Shown here one piece after another: positions 16,269-24,905 of a stretch of DNA of 64,000 bases. The stretch's first letter is position 1; every line of letters begins with the position of its first letter. The DNA is from an uncultured Gemmatimonadota bacterium. Its GTDB lineage: Bacteria > Gemmatimonadota > Gemmatimonadetes > Gemmatimonadales > Gemmatimonadaceae. Made by a program: the position numbers and the translations under genes. The notes under the pieces were generated by a model. It made no database searches and was not told the DNA's origin. It saw only the letters and a program-made list of their open reading frames with translations. Where the stretch lies: assembly GCA_902825965.1 (NCBI GenBank), contig CADEDA010000006.1, forward strand, positions 20,709-84,708, in the 5' to 3' direction.

Positions 16269-17831
16269 TCAGAGCACGGCCTTCGGCACGATGCGACGCC
16301 ACCAGACCGCGAACCGCTTGCCCCAACCGACCTCGCCGTCCGGGTTGAAGTCCGCGGTGGTGCGCCAGGCGTTCTCCGGCTGCATGTCGGTCTCCATCGC
16401 CTGCGCGAGTGCCTTCGCCACTCGCACATCGTGGATCACCGCCAGGCACTCGGTGTTCAGGTTTGCGCTGCGCGGGTCGAGGTTGAAGGTCCCGATCACG
16501 GCGACCTCGTCATCGACCACCATCGATTTCGCGTGCAGGCCGAACACCGGCTCGTGCGTGAGCGTCGAGGCGAGCGCACCGGTCATGACCTCGCGGCGCA
16601 CCGCGGCGTCGGGACGGAACTCGTACAGTTCGATGCCGATCGCGAGCAGCGCCGCGCGGTCCCGCTGGTAGCCGCTGAACGCCTCGAGGTTGTCGGTGGC
16701 CGCGAGGCTGTTGGTCAGGATGCGCACCCGCACCCCACGGTCCACTGCCGCCTTGAACAACTCCTGGCTCACGGCTGTCGTCACCAGGTAGGGCGACTGG
16801 ATCGTGACCGAACGCCGCGCCGCGCGGATCAGGCGGAGGAGCTCGTCCGTGCTCGCCCCGCCGCCGCCGAGCCCCGCACGACCGTCGTTCTTGCCGGGCG
16901 CGTCCGTGACGAAGCGCACGCTGTCCGACCACACGAGGGCACCGGACGCCTGGATGCGCTCGAAGGCCGCCGGGACCTCGCGGATGCGCGCACGCACCTG
17001 CGGCCAGAAGTTCCGCGGATCACAGGCGTAGTCATGCAGGAAGCGGTACGCGGTCGCCGTGTCGATCGGCGCGACGTCCGGCCGCACCAGGCGCGCCACC
17101 GGGACCGAGAGCGAGTCCGACCAGAAGGTCTCGAACGATCGCTGCACGTCCGCCGCGGCCCCACCCAGCAGGAGCACGTCCCGATCGCGGAAGTTGTACT
17201 CGTGGTCGTAGTCGAAGTACTCGTCGGCGATGTTGCGGCCACCGGTGATCACGACCCGGCCGTCGACGATGAACGTCTTGTTGTGCATCCGCTGGTTGAA
17301 CCCGCGGAAGTCGGTCGCGAGGTTGAACATCTTCGACGGCAGCTTCTTCCCGATGTTGGTCGTCGGGTTGTAGAGCCGGATCTCGAAGTTCGGGTGCGCA
17401 TCGAGCGCGAGCAGTGCCTCGGCGTCGGCCGCCACCATGAAGTCGTCGACGAGCAGACGCACGCGCACCCCGCGCGCCGCCGCGCGCAGCAGGTAGTCGA
17501 CGGCGATGAGGCCGACGTTGTCGGCCGTGAAGATGAAGTACTGGACGTCGATCCGCTCCTCCGCCGCGTCGCTCAGCCACGCGCGCGCGACCATCGAGAC
17601 GTCTCCCTCCTCGAGGGTGTAGACCCCGGTGCGGCGTCGCATGAGCGAGTCCACCGGCGCCAGATGCTGCGAGAGGCTCTGCCGTCCCCGTTGGACCTCG
17701 GCGCAGAACGCCGGGTCGGCCGCGACCGGCCGCGCGGTTGCGGGGATCGCATCCGGTTCGCACGCAGTGAGAGCGAGGAGCGCGGCGAGGATGACGCGCG
17801 CGCGGCCGATCCGGCCAGTCGGGTGGGGCAT
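16269..17831 (-). CDS. Phospholipase D-family lipoprotein (cardiolipin synthase-like)
   Basis: 520 residues from the ATG at 17831 (a TTG five codons upstream is possible). Signal peptide with lipobox LTAC around residue 23. Two HKD motifs: HNKTFIVD near residue 181 followed by TGGRN, and HAKSMVVD near residue 430 followed by GTFNLDPRSANLNTE. This is the paired catalytic arrangement of PLD-superfamily phosphatidyltransferases. It resembles the periplasm-facing cardiolipin synthase-like lipoproteins (ClsC/YmdC type), which act on phosphatidyl groups; it could instead be a phosphodiesterase. Monocistronic between a small lipoprotein gene and the divergent globin gene. Confidence 0.83.
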   Translation of the reverse strand: MPHPTGRIGRARVILAALLALTACEPDAIPATARPVAADPAFCAEVQRGRQSLSQHLAPVDSLMRRRTGVYTLEEGDVSMVARAWLSDAAEERIDVQYFIFTADNVGLIAVDYLLRAAARGVRVRLLVDDFMVAADAEALLALDAHPNFEIRLYNPTTNIGKKLPSKMFNLATDFRGFNQRMHNKTFIVDGRVVITGGRNIADEYFDYDHEYNFRDRDVLLLGGAAADVQRSFETFWSDSLSVPVARLVRPDVAPIDTATAYRFLHDYACDPRNFWPQVRARIREVPAAFERIQASGALVWSDSVRFVTDAPGKNDGRAGLGGGGASTDELLRLIRAARRSVTIQSPYLVTTAVSQELFKAAVDRGVRVRILTNSLAATDNLEAFSGYQRDRAALLAIGIELYEFRPDAAVRREVMTGALASTLTHEPVFGLHAKSMVVDDEVAVIGTFNLDPRSANLNTECLAVIHDVRVAKALAQAMETDMQPENAWRTTADFNPDGEVGWGKRFAVWWRRIVPKAVL

Positions 17832-17939
17832 ACGGGAGGTCGTCAACGGACGTGGAAGGGGTCGCGGGTTCTCCGGGGACAGACGTTCCCCGTTCTCGAC
17901 CCGTCACGCGAAGACCCCTGCGCTGCGTATCTTCCGCGC

Positions 17940-18362
17940 ATGTCCTCCCCCACCCCGCCTTTCGACGCCTTGGGCGGTGAGCCCGGCGTCCGCACCCTCG
18001 TGGACCGCTTCTACGATCTCATGGACTCGGCCCCGGAGGCCGCGGACATCCGCCGCTTGCACGCCGCGTCGCTGAAACGCTCCCGTGAGAAGCTCTTCGA
18101 GTACCTCACGGGATGGACCGGGGGGCCGCCGCTGTACGAGTCCAAGTACGGGCACCCTCGGCTGCGGCAGCGGCACATGCCCTTCGCCATCGGGACCCGC
18201 GAGCGCGACCAGTGGCTGTGGTGCATGGACCGCGCGCTCGCCGAGCATGCGATGCCGGACGAGACACGTGAGTTCCTCCGGGTGCGACTGCGACAGCTCG
18301 CCGACTTCATGCGGAACCAGCCCGACGAGCCGGTGCGCGGCCTCCCGATCGCCGAGGGCTGA
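17940..18362 (+). CDS. Group II truncated hemoglobin
   Basis: 140 residues. The globin features are ALGGEPGVRTLVDRFYDLM at the start, a tyrosine in the FYDLM B-helix position, KLFEYLTGWTGGPPLY, then YGHPRLRQRHMPFAIG with the proximal His in RHMPF, and RDQWLWCMDRAL with the group II tryptophan at G8. The 2-on-2 haem fold is probably used for oxygen or NO chemistry in the cytoplasm. A TATCTT element (17928-17933) ends 6 nt before the ATG, the same geometry as the leaderless genes elsewhere in the window, but without a good -35. Confidence 0.9.
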   Translation: MSSPTPPFDALGGEPGVRTLVDRFYDLMDSAPEAADIRRLHAASLKRSREKLFEYLTGWTGGPPLYESKYGHPRLRQRHMPFAIGTRERDQWLWCMDRALAEHAMPDETREFLRVRLRQLADFMRNQPDEPVRGLPIAEG

Positions 18363-18368
18363 GCGGCG

Positions 18369-19412
18369 TCAATCGCGCGGTCGCTCCGGCGTCGCCGACG
18401 GCAGGGTCCGCAGGAGTGGGAGGACGTCCCGTGTGTAGAAGGGTTCCTCGGTCCCCCAGAACACATAGTCGAGCCGCAAGCGCCCGCGCGCGAACGCCAA
18501 CAGGTCCGCGGCGGTCACGGGCTGGCCGGTCGCAGGGTCGATCTCCTGCAGGTTGCCGTCCTGCACCGCCATCGCGGCGATCACGCCTGCAGGGCGCGCG
18601 GCCACCAGCGCGAGGCTGTGGTTCTGCTGCCCACGTCGATGCGGCAGGATGTCCGGTCCGCCGACGCCGAACCCGACGCGCGCCGCGTCGGCGTACAGGG
18701 TGCGCAGGTAGCCGCGGTCGTTCCCCGGCAGCCACTCGCCCGGCATGAAGTTGGCTTACAGGACCACGCAGCTCCGGGTGAATGCGGCGCGTGCGTCGGC
18801 CGCCACTGTGCGGATGGCCGCCGCGTACGCGGAATCGGTGAAATCCACAGGCCGATGCGACGGATGGTCGAAGCTCACGGCGGTCTCGGGCAGGTTCACA
18901 CCCTCGAGCCGCCCATCGAACTCCCTGGCCAACGCCTGCAGCAGGCGCAGGTACCGCGTGCGCACGGCCGGGTCCCAGCGACGCGCCACCCAACCATCGA
19001 ACCGCGCCGCCTCGCCCTCGCCCTCGTACTTCCGCGCCGATCCCCCGTGGAAGCTGCTATCGGCGCGCAGGTACGCCGGCGTCAGGTCCGTCTCACCGAA
19101 GGATGCGTCCTGCACCTGGATCCACAGCCGCTTGCCGTGCCGCTCCAGCAACTCCAGTCGCGCACGGAGTTCACCGAACTCGTAACGGTCGCGCTCCGGT
19201 TCCAGCTCCCGCCACGTGAAGCGGAGCTGTGCACCCGCCAGGGTTGGATGCGCGAGGAACGACGGTTCCTCGATCCGTGCGCGCGCCGCGCCGAAGTAGA
19301 TGAAATGCCGTGGAGCGTCACCTGGACGCACACAGGGCACGGCGAGTGACGCCGCCGAGAAGAGGAACGACCAGCCGCGCCGCGTCAGCAGCCGCCGCAA
19401 CGCCCGAGTCAC
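18369..19412 (-). pseudogene. Glycosidase-like (TIM-barrel) gene interrupted by one in-frame TAA
   Basis: A GTG start at 19412 opens a 218-residue frame that stops at TAA 18756-18758. The same frame then continues for 128 more codons to 18369 with unchanged coding character. Around the stop the conceptual protein reads RSCVVL-stop-ANFMPGEW, where a TAC tyrosine codon is one base away. The N-terminal part has a signal-like segment and a beta/alpha-barrel look (LRFTWRELEPERDRYEF, then RLWIQVQD), as in family-42-like glycoside hydrolases; the second part (FWGTEEPFYTRDVLPLL) fits the end of such a barrel. No frameshift is needed. Recent nonsense mutation, sequencing error or readthrough are all possible. 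It overlaps the upstream reductase gene by 4 nt. Confidence 0.7.
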
Positions 19413-19972
19413 GACGCGGCGGGCTTGGGCACGTCGTAGATCAGCTCCGCGAACCCCGTCCCGATCGCGCGCGCGGAGCGCAGCCGGAGCGGCGGCACGG
19501 TGATGCGGCGCGGCAGGAGCGGCGCGCCCTTGCCCAGCGTCACCGACGCCACGGTGACGATCAGCTCGTCGAGCAAGCCTGCGTCGTGGAACTGCCCGAC
19601 GAGTTCCCCACCACCGACCACCCAGAGGTTCTTCCCCCCAGCGGCCGCGCGCATCTCCTCATACACGGGGCGGACATCACCGCGCACGAACCGCACGTCC
19701 GCGCCCGGCGGCGTGCGCCACTGCCGTGTCGTGAACACCCAGGTCGGCTGCACGTACGGCCACGGTCCGGGATGATCCGCCCCGGGTTCGATGATGTGCT
19801 TCATCATCCACGCGTAGGTGGCGGACCCCATCGCCAGCGCGCCGACCTGCTGGATGAACTCGAGGTACCCGTCGGGCTCGACGTCCCCGCAAGTGTACAG
19901 CCAGTCGATCGAATGCCGCTCATCCGCCAGGAATCCATCGAGCGAGGCGGCCGTGTAGAACTGCGTCTTCAT
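19409..19972 (-). CDS. RibD C-terminal / DHFR-like reductase
   Basis: 187 residues. It opens with the MKTQFYTAASLDGFLAD pattern of stand-alone RibD_C/DHFR-like proteins (YyaP/YwjB type), and has LWVVGGGELVGQFHDAGLLDELIVT, the NADPH-binding GGG motif and following helix. Such proteins use NADPH; their substrates are generally unknown, and some confer folate-analogue tolerance. GGAGG upstream of the ATG is a good ribosome site. It precedes and overlaps the interrupted glycosidase-like gene. Confidence 0.83.
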   Translation of the reverse strand: MKTQFYTAASLDGFLADERHSIDWLYTCGDVEPDGYLEFIQQVGALAMGSATYAWMMKHIIEPGADHPGPWPYVQPTWVFTTRQWRTPPGADVRFVRGDVRPVYEEMRAAAGGKNLWVVGGGELVGQFHDAGLLDELIVTVASVTLGKGAPLLPRRITVPPLRLRSARAIGTGFAELIYDVPKPAAS

Positions 19973-20068
19973 GCGTCCCTCCGGGAGTCAACCCAATATC
20001 CCGTCCGGCACGATCCATGGGCAACCCACCGCGCGTCCGCACCTGGACGGCGACACCGGACCGAGCGC

Positions 20069-20098
20069 TCGGCAGGCGCCGCCGCGACCGATTAGACT
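20069..20098 (+). promoter_or_regulatory. Possible promoter of the thioesterase gene
   Basis: TCGGCA (20069-20074), 18-bp spacer, TAGACT (20093-20098), leaving a leader of about 18 nt to the ATG at 20123. The -35 element matches consensus at 4 of 6 positions. Confidence 0.4.
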
Positions 20099-20122
20099 CC
20101 GAGCACCCTCCCACTCCTGCCC

Positions 20123-21001
20123 ATGTCCGTCGTCGCTGACTTCATGAACCTCCTCGAGCTGGAACCGCTCGAGCACAACATCTACCGCGGGGCCAACCGG
20201 GACGTCGGCACCGGGCGCGTGTACGGCGGCCAGGTGTTCGCCCAGGCCCTCGTCGCCGCCCGACGGACGGTGGGCGAAGGGCGTGAGACCCATTCGGTGC
20301 ACGGGTACTTCCTCCGCGAAGGCGACTTCCGCGCTCCGATCGTGTACTTCGTCGACCGCCCGCGCGACGGCCGCAGCTTCACGAGCCGCCGCGTCACGGC
20401 GATCCAGCACGGCGAGGCGATCTTCCACCTCTCCGCCTCGTTCCACATCGAGGAGCCCGGACTCGACCATCAACTCGGCATGCCGAGCGTTCCCGCTCCC
20501 GAGACGCTCACCAACGAACTCGACACCATCCGCGCGCGTGCGGACCGCATCCCCGAGCCGCTCCGCGGCATCCTCACGCAGGATCGGCCGCTCGACGTGC
20601 GGCCCATCGTCCCGGCGGACCCCTTCCGCGCGCCGCAGGCCGGACCTGCCGAGGATGCGCGGCGGCAGGTCTGGTTCCGCGTCACCGAACGGATCGGCGA
20701 TTCACCGATGCTGCACCAGGCGGTGCTCGCCTACGCCTCGGATTATGGTTTCCTGCCCACCGCGCTGATCCCGCACGGCATCGGCTTCCGGGATCCGCGC
20801 CTGTTCATCGCCTCGCTCGACCACACCATCTGGTTCCATCGGCCGTTCCGTGCGGACGAGTGGCTGCTCTACACCTGCGATGCGCCGTCGGCGTTCGGGG
20901 CGCGGGGCTTCGTGCGCGGCGCGGTCTACACCCAGAGCGGCGTCATGGTCGCCTCCGTCGCGCAGGAGGGCCTCATGCGCCTGCGCGAGGACACGCCATG
21001 A
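20123..21001 (+). CDS. tesB: Acyl-CoA thioesterase II
   Basis: 292 residues, the usual TesB length. Double hot-dog fold: the first domain has YGGQVFAQALVAARRT and HSVHGYFLREGD, the second LAYASDYGFLPTAL and SLDHTIWFHRPFRADEWLLYTCDAP, the paired conserved blocks of this family. It hydrolyses medium- and long-chain acyl-CoA to free fatty acid and CoA in the cytoplasm. A 27-nt gap separates it from a small membrane-protein gene that may be co-transcribed. Confidence 0.92.
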   Translation: MSVVADFMNLLELEPLEHNIYRGANRDVGTGRVYGGQVFAQALVAARRTVGEGRETHSVHGYFLREGDFRAPIVYFVDRPRDGRSFTSRRVTAIQHGEAIFHLSASFHIEEPGLDHQLGMPSVPAPETLTNELDTIRARADRIPEPLRGILTQDRPLDVRPIVPADPFRAPQAGPAEDARRQVWFRVTERIGDSPMLHQAVLAYASDYGFLPTALIPHGIGFRDPRLFIASLDHTIWFHRPFRADEWLLYTCDAPSAFGARGFVRGAVYTQSGVMVASVAQEGLMRLREDTP

Positions 21002-21028
21002 GCGCAGCGGCACTCGCTGGGCACTGAG

Positions 21029-21277
21029 ATGCGACGCAGCGCCCGGCTGGCGTTCGTGGTGTTCCTCGCCACGTGGATCCCGCTCACCGTGTGGCGCGGC
21101 CTTGCCTTCGGCCGCACCTTCCGCATCGGCGCAGGCGCCGATCACTCGGCCGGCCCGCTCATCGAGGGCATGATCCAGATCGGCGCCGTCATGTTCGCGC
21201 CGGCACTCTTCGCCGCGCTCATCGCATTCGCGCTCGCCGCGTGGCAGGACGAGCGCCGGGCCGCCCGCCGGCGCTAA
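21029..21277 (+). CDS. Small hypothetical membrane protein
   Basis: 82 residues with two hydrophobic segments (about 7-27 and 48-72) and a strongly basic C-terminus ending RRAARRR, so both termini are probably cytoplasmic. No family recognised. It lies 27 nt after tesB and its stop overlaps the stop of the convergent EF-hand-like gene by 4 nt (21274-21277). Codon use matches its neighbours, which supports it as real. Confidence 0.55.
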   Translation: MRRSARLAFVVFLATWIPLTVWRGLAFGRTFRIGAGADHSAGPLIEGMIQIGAVMFAPALFAALIAFALAAWQDERRAARRR

Positions 21278-23523
21278 GGCGCTACGGTACGCCCTCGCGT
21301 CGACCGTACCTTCGCCGCCGACGCATCCGCCCCGGCGACGGAGCCGAGCCGCCCACCGCTCAGGGTGTGGATCACGCCGAAGTGGTTGAGCAGGCTGAGC
21401 AAGAACAGGATCACGACCGCCGAGAGCACGAACTTCGGCAGCGCCGTGGGCGGCTCGGGATAGCGCACCTGCAGGGAGCTGCCCGCGTTGGCCGGGATGG
21501 TCGCGACCTTGGTCAACGAGCCACCGAACGGCACGTTCATCTGCACGCGTCCATTCACGGCCCATCCGTTCGCGTCGAGGATCGGCCCGAGGTTGCGCTG
21601 CCGCAGCTTGAGCCAGGCGATGAGCATCGAGGGAGTCGAGATCAGCAGCAGGATCCCGCCGACGGCGAGCACGACCTTCCAGAACGGGAGCGCGAGGATA
21701 CCCAGCAGCCCGCCGACGATCGTCGCGAGCAGCGTCCCGATGGCACCGAACGCCACTCCCAGCGCAGCCACGGTGCCCACGTCGATCTTCTTCGGTTCCG
21801 CCAACTTCGTGTCGGCGTGGGCGACGGCCTCGGCCCCGCCGGCCAACCGCGCATCGGCCGCCGCCTCTCCCGCCGCCGCACGTTTGGCCACCATCTCCTC
21901 CACCAATCGCACGGCCTTCTTGTAGGGTGACCAGAACGCCTGGCGGATGCTGATCGGATTCTCGATCACCTTGGTGATGGTCGCATCCCAGTCGCGCCCC
22001 TGCCGGTCGTAGAAGACGCCGTTGCGACCCACCATGAGGTTGTCGCTGTCACCGTCGGTGAACGCCGCCGCGATGGTCATCGTCTCGCCGGGCCGCGCCA
22101 GGTCGCAGTAGGCCAGATAACTCTTCGCGAGACCGGCCAGCGCCGCGTGCTTGCCGGCGTCATCCACGCGGACGCAGAGGTCGCAGCTCCGCCCATCGAG
22201 GAAGAGCGTGCCCACCTGGAACACCGCCGGCCGCTCCCGCGAGTAGAAGTCCCGGAACGCCACGAAGTTGTTGAGCAGCTGGAACAGGTCGCGATGGTAT
22301 CGGGCGAGGCGTTCCACGGCGGCGATGGCACTCATCTCCGGTTCGCGCGCTGCGTCCTGCGCCACCAGCGCCGTGAGAGCCGCGCGCCCGCCGCCCGCAA
22401 GCAGCCCGCGCACCCCCGCAATGCCGAGGGATTCCAGATCGGGGGCGGCCTTCCGGGCCGCCCACGCCTCGTGCGCGGCGAGCTTGGCCTTGAGGGTCTC
22501 CCACTGCGCTTCGGTGAGTTGCAGCGGGTCCCCACCGAGCAGCGGCGCCACCGTCGCCGTGCGGAAGGTCTCCACCGCAGCGGCCCAGGCGGGATTGATG
22601 CCCTCCACGGTCTCGTGCGCCTGGGAGCGCTGGGCCGCCAAGGGCAGCGGACGCCAGGCCTCGATCCGCGCCAAGGGGAAACCCGCGACCTCCTGCGCCG
22701 TGATCGAGAGGTCGCCGGCCGCGAGCTCCAGGTACTCCTCCTCGCGCCGGTTCACAGCGTTCAGCGCGCGCGCGTCGAACGCCGCGAGCCGGCAACGCGC
22801 GAAATAGTCATCGACCTTCGTCCGCACCGCGGCCAGCGCCGCCGCGGCGGCGACGGTCCTGTCGCCGAGCGGCAGGAGCGTGGAAGCGTTCGCCTCGCCT
22901 TCCTTGTACCACGCATCATAGGCCGCACAGCGCTCGAAGAACGTGTCGATCGCCGGCTGGGCGATTCCCGCCTTGCCGCTGCGGTCCTGTGTCGCGCCGG
23001 CGTTCGCCATCACCCGCTCGGCCAACGCCCTGAGCGCAGCGTCCTCGATCTGGTCCGCCGGCACCACCCCGTCGCCATTGAATCGGGTCTCGGCGAACAA
23101 CTGGGCCGTCGCCATCGTGTCGGCCACGGCGATCGTGGCTTGCCCGTCTTTGCCGAGCCCGGCGAGGATCTCCCGCGCCGATGCCGCGATCGCCTTGCCC
23201 TCGGCGGTGGAGTCGTCGATCATGGCCAGCGGCAGGTCCCCGCCGCGCATGAGCGACTCCGGGTCCCGGAGCAGCCCGGTAGCCCAGCGCACCGCCGCGA
23301 GGATCTCGGGGACACGCAGACGACCGTCTCCGTCACTGTCCATGAGGCGCAGGGTCGCCGGATCGAGCTCAAGCCCCTCGACGGGGCAGGCCAGCGCGAC
23401 CCAGAGCTTGGGGTCGAGCGTGTGCAGATTGAGGAGGTCGGCGCCGCGCTCCAGCGCAACCTGGTCGGAGCCGCCGGCGCGGAAGAAGCGCCAGGCGTGG
23501 GTGGAAGCGGAATCGATGGACAT
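21274..23523 (-). CDS. Large EF-hand-like protein with C-terminal membrane segments
   Basis: 749 residues from the ATG at 23523. A canonical EF-hand calcium loop, DSDGDGRLRVPE, lies at residues 62-73. A long, mostly helical, alanine-rich middle follows; a further acidic stretch TDGDSDN occurs near 500 but does not make a full loop. Two or three hydrophobic segments lie at about 595-650 and one at about 705-728. There is no signal peptide, so the large N-terminal part should be cytoplasmic. I do not recognise a characterised relative; similar proteins are usually annotated only as EF-hand or hypothetical. TAGATT at 23552-23557 is a possible -10 element. A calcium-responsive membrane protein is a guess. 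Confidence 0.65.
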   Translation of the reverse strand: MSIDSASTHAWRFFRAGGSDQVALERGADLLNLHTLDPKLWVALACPVEGLELDPATLRLMDSDGDGRLRVPEILAAVRWATGLLRDPESLMRGGDLPLAMIDDSTAEGKAIAASAREILAGLGKDGQATIAVADTMATAQLFAETRFNGDGVVPADQIEDAALRALAERVMANAGATQDRSGKAGIAQPAIDTFFERCAAYDAWYKEGEANASTLLPLGDRTVAAAAALAAVRTKVDDYFARCRLAAFDARALNAVNRREEEYLELAAGDLSITAQEVAGFPLARIEAWRPLPLAAQRSQAHETVEGINPAWAAAVETFRTATVAPLLGGDPLQLTEAQWETLKAKLAAHEAWAARKAAPDLESLGIAGVRGLLAGGGRAALTALVAQDAAREPEMSAIAAVERLARYHRDLFQLLNNFVAFRDFYSRERPAVFQVGTLFLDGRSCDLCVRVDDAGKHAALAGLAKSYLAYCDLARPGETMTIAAAFTDGDSDNLMVGRNGVFYDRQGRDWDATITKVIENPISIRQAFWSPYKKAVRLVEEMVAKRAAAGEAAADARLAGGAEAVAHADTKLAEPKKIDVGTVAALGVAFGAIGTLLATIVGGLLGILALPFWKVVLAVGGILLLISTPSMLIAWLKLRQRNLGPILDANGWAVNGRVQMNVPFGGSLTKVATIPANAGSSLQVRYPEPPTALPKFVLSAVVILFLLSLLNHFGVIHTLSGGRLGSVAGADASAAKVRSTRGRTVAP

Positions 23524-23599
23524 CGCGGGTTCGGTGACTGGTGAAGGGTCGAATCTACCCCGCTGCGCCGGACCCGGCATCCGGCCGCACGTGCGCCCC

Positions 23600-23627
23600 T
23601 TGCATCCATCAACGAATCTTGTTATAT
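23600..23627 (+). promoter_or_regulatory. arsR promoter, predicted leaderless
   Basis: TTGCAT (23600-23605), 16-bp spacer, TTATAT (23622-23627). The -10 element ends 6 nt before the ATG at 23634, so transcription should begin at or within a base or two of the start codon, leaving no room for a ribosome site. Confidence 0.62.
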
Positions 23628-23633
23628 TGATTC
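23614..23633. promoter_or_regulatory. Candidate ArsR operator
   Basis: An inverted repeat GAATC (23614-23618) / GATTC (23629-23633) with AT-rich flanks and centre spans the -10 element of arsR and ends at the start codon. ArsR/SmtB repressors bind AT-rich dyads of this kind, so autorepression is expected. Confidence 0.6.
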
Positions 23634-23954
23634 ATGCTCAACAGCCATCTCGAAACGCACGCGGCGTTCTTTCGCGCCCTCTCCGACCCTCGGCGCCTGC
23701 GGATCCTGGACCTCCTCCGCGGTGGCGAGCAGTGCGTCTGCGACCTGCAGGCGGCGCTCGACTGCGGGCAGTCCCTGCTCTCCTTCCATCTCAAGACCCT
23801 TCGAGACGCCGGGTTCATCGCCCAACGCCGCGAGGGTCGCTGGTCCTTCTATAGTCTCGTCCCCGCCACCTTCGAACACGCCGAACAGGCGGCCGCAGCG
23901 TATCGCGTCCCCGCCAGCGAGCGACGCAAGCTCCCGGTCGCCTGCTGCGCCTGA
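23634..23954 (+). CDS. arsR: ArsR/SmtB-family metalloregulator
   Basis: 106 residues. A winged helix-turn-helix with HAAFFRALSDPRRLRILDLL at the start, a CVCDL motif in the DNA-contact helix (the arsenic-sensing cysteine pair position of ArsR) and SFHLKTLRDAGFIAQRREGRWSFYSL as recognition helix and wing. The C-terminus ends ACCA, offering extra cysteines. It should repress its own operon and release DNA on binding As(III). The promoter at 23600-23627 and dyad at 23614-23633 support autoregulation. First gene of arsR-arsM-arsN2-arsO. Confidence 0.88.
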   Translation: MLNSHLETHAAFFRALSDPRRLRILDLLRGGEQCVCDLQAALDCGQSLLSFHLKTLRDAGFIAQRREGRWSFYSLVPATFEHAEQAAAAYRVPASERRKLPVACCA

Positions 23955-24050
23955 GCACGGCACCCAGCGTAGCACCTGTAGACGGATGAACGCGGACCCC
24001 CGAAGTGGTCCGATCCACGCAGTCCACTTCACCTCCTCCGGAGTCGTTCC

Positions 24051-24905
24051 ATGTCCCGTTCCGCACTGCCGTCCGCACCCGTCGATGTCCACCAGATCGT
24101 CCGCGAGCGCTACGGCGCCGCCGCCACCCGCGCCGACAGCGGGGCGAGCTCGTCCTGCTGCGGCGCGTCCTGCTGCGGCACCGACGACGCGAAGGACCCC
24201 ATCACGTCCGACCTGTACCACGCCGCCGAGGTCCAGGGGATCCCCGCCGCGGCGGTGCTCGCCTCGCTCGGCTGCGGGAACCCGACAGCGCTCGCCTCGC
24301 TCTCGGCGGGGGAGACCGTGCTGGACCTCGGCTCGGGCGGCGGCATCGATGTGCTCCTCTCGGCACAGCGCGTCGGTCCCACGGGCCACGTCTACGGCCT
24401 CGACATGACCGATGAGATGCTCGCGCTCGCGCGCAAGAACGCCGAGGCGGCCGAGGTGTCCAACGTGACCTTCCTCAAGGGCCAGATCGAGCACATCCCG
24501 CTGCCCGACAACTCGGTCGACGTGATCATCTCCAACTGCGTCATCAACCTCGCGGTGGACAAGCCGCAGGTGCTGCGCGAGGCATTCCGCGTGCTCAAGC
24601 CGGGTGGTCGGTTCGCGGTCAGCGACGTGGTCGTGCGCGGCGAGGTCCCGCCCGACGTGCGCAAGTCGATGGAGCTCTGGGTCGGCTGCATCGCCGGCGC
24701 CCTCGAGGAGCGGGAGTTCGTGCGCCTGCTCGGCGAAGTCGGGTTCCTGTCGCCGTCCATCGAGCCGACGCGCATCTACAAGGCGGAGGACGCCCGCGCC
24801 TTCCTGAAGGATGCTGGTCTCGACACGGACCGCATCGCAGATTCCCTCGACGGATCGTTCTGCAGTGCCTTCGTGCGGGCGATCAAACCCGGCCTGAGGT
24901 CCTGA
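24051..24905 (+). CDS. arsM: Arsenite S-adenosylmethionine methyltransferase
   Basis: 284 residues. SAM motif I is [13 protein letters not shown] at about 90-102. The arsenic-binding cysteines are recognisable: an N-terminal CCGASCCG cluster, a Cys in SLGCGNP near 77, the CVIN cysteine near 164 and a VGCIAGAL Cys near 208. ArsM converts As(III) stepwise to methylated arsenicals, including volatile trimethylarsine. GGAG at 24040-24043 is a good ribosome site. The 96-nt gap after arsR holds a GAAGTGG/CCACTTC inverted repeat (24002-24030). It overlaps arsN2 by one base (TGATG). Confidence 0.92.
   Translation: MSRSALPSAPVDVHQIVRERYGAAATRADSGASSSCCGASCCGTDDAKDPITSDLYHAAEVQGIPAAAVLASLGCGNPTALASLSAGETVLDLGSGGGIDVLLSAQRVGPTGHVYGLDMTDEMLALARKNAEAAEVSNVTFLKGQIEHIPLPDNSVDVIISNCVINLAVDKPQVLREAFRVLKPGGRFAVSDVVVRGEVPPDVRKSMELWVGCIAGALEEREFVRLLGEVGFLSPSIEPTRIYKAEDARAFLKDAGLDTDRIADSLDGSFCSAFVRAIKPGLRS

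Noticed and set aside
16140-18362. Long plus-strand frame running through the PLD gene into the globin
   Set aside because: Only the last 140 codons (the globin) are real. The rest is antisense to the PLD lipoprotein.
24002-24030. GAAGTGG/CCACTTC inverted repeat between arsR and arsM
   Set aside because: A 7-bp stem with a 15-nt loop and no T-tract is weak. It could be a minor mRNA structure but not a supported terminator or operator.
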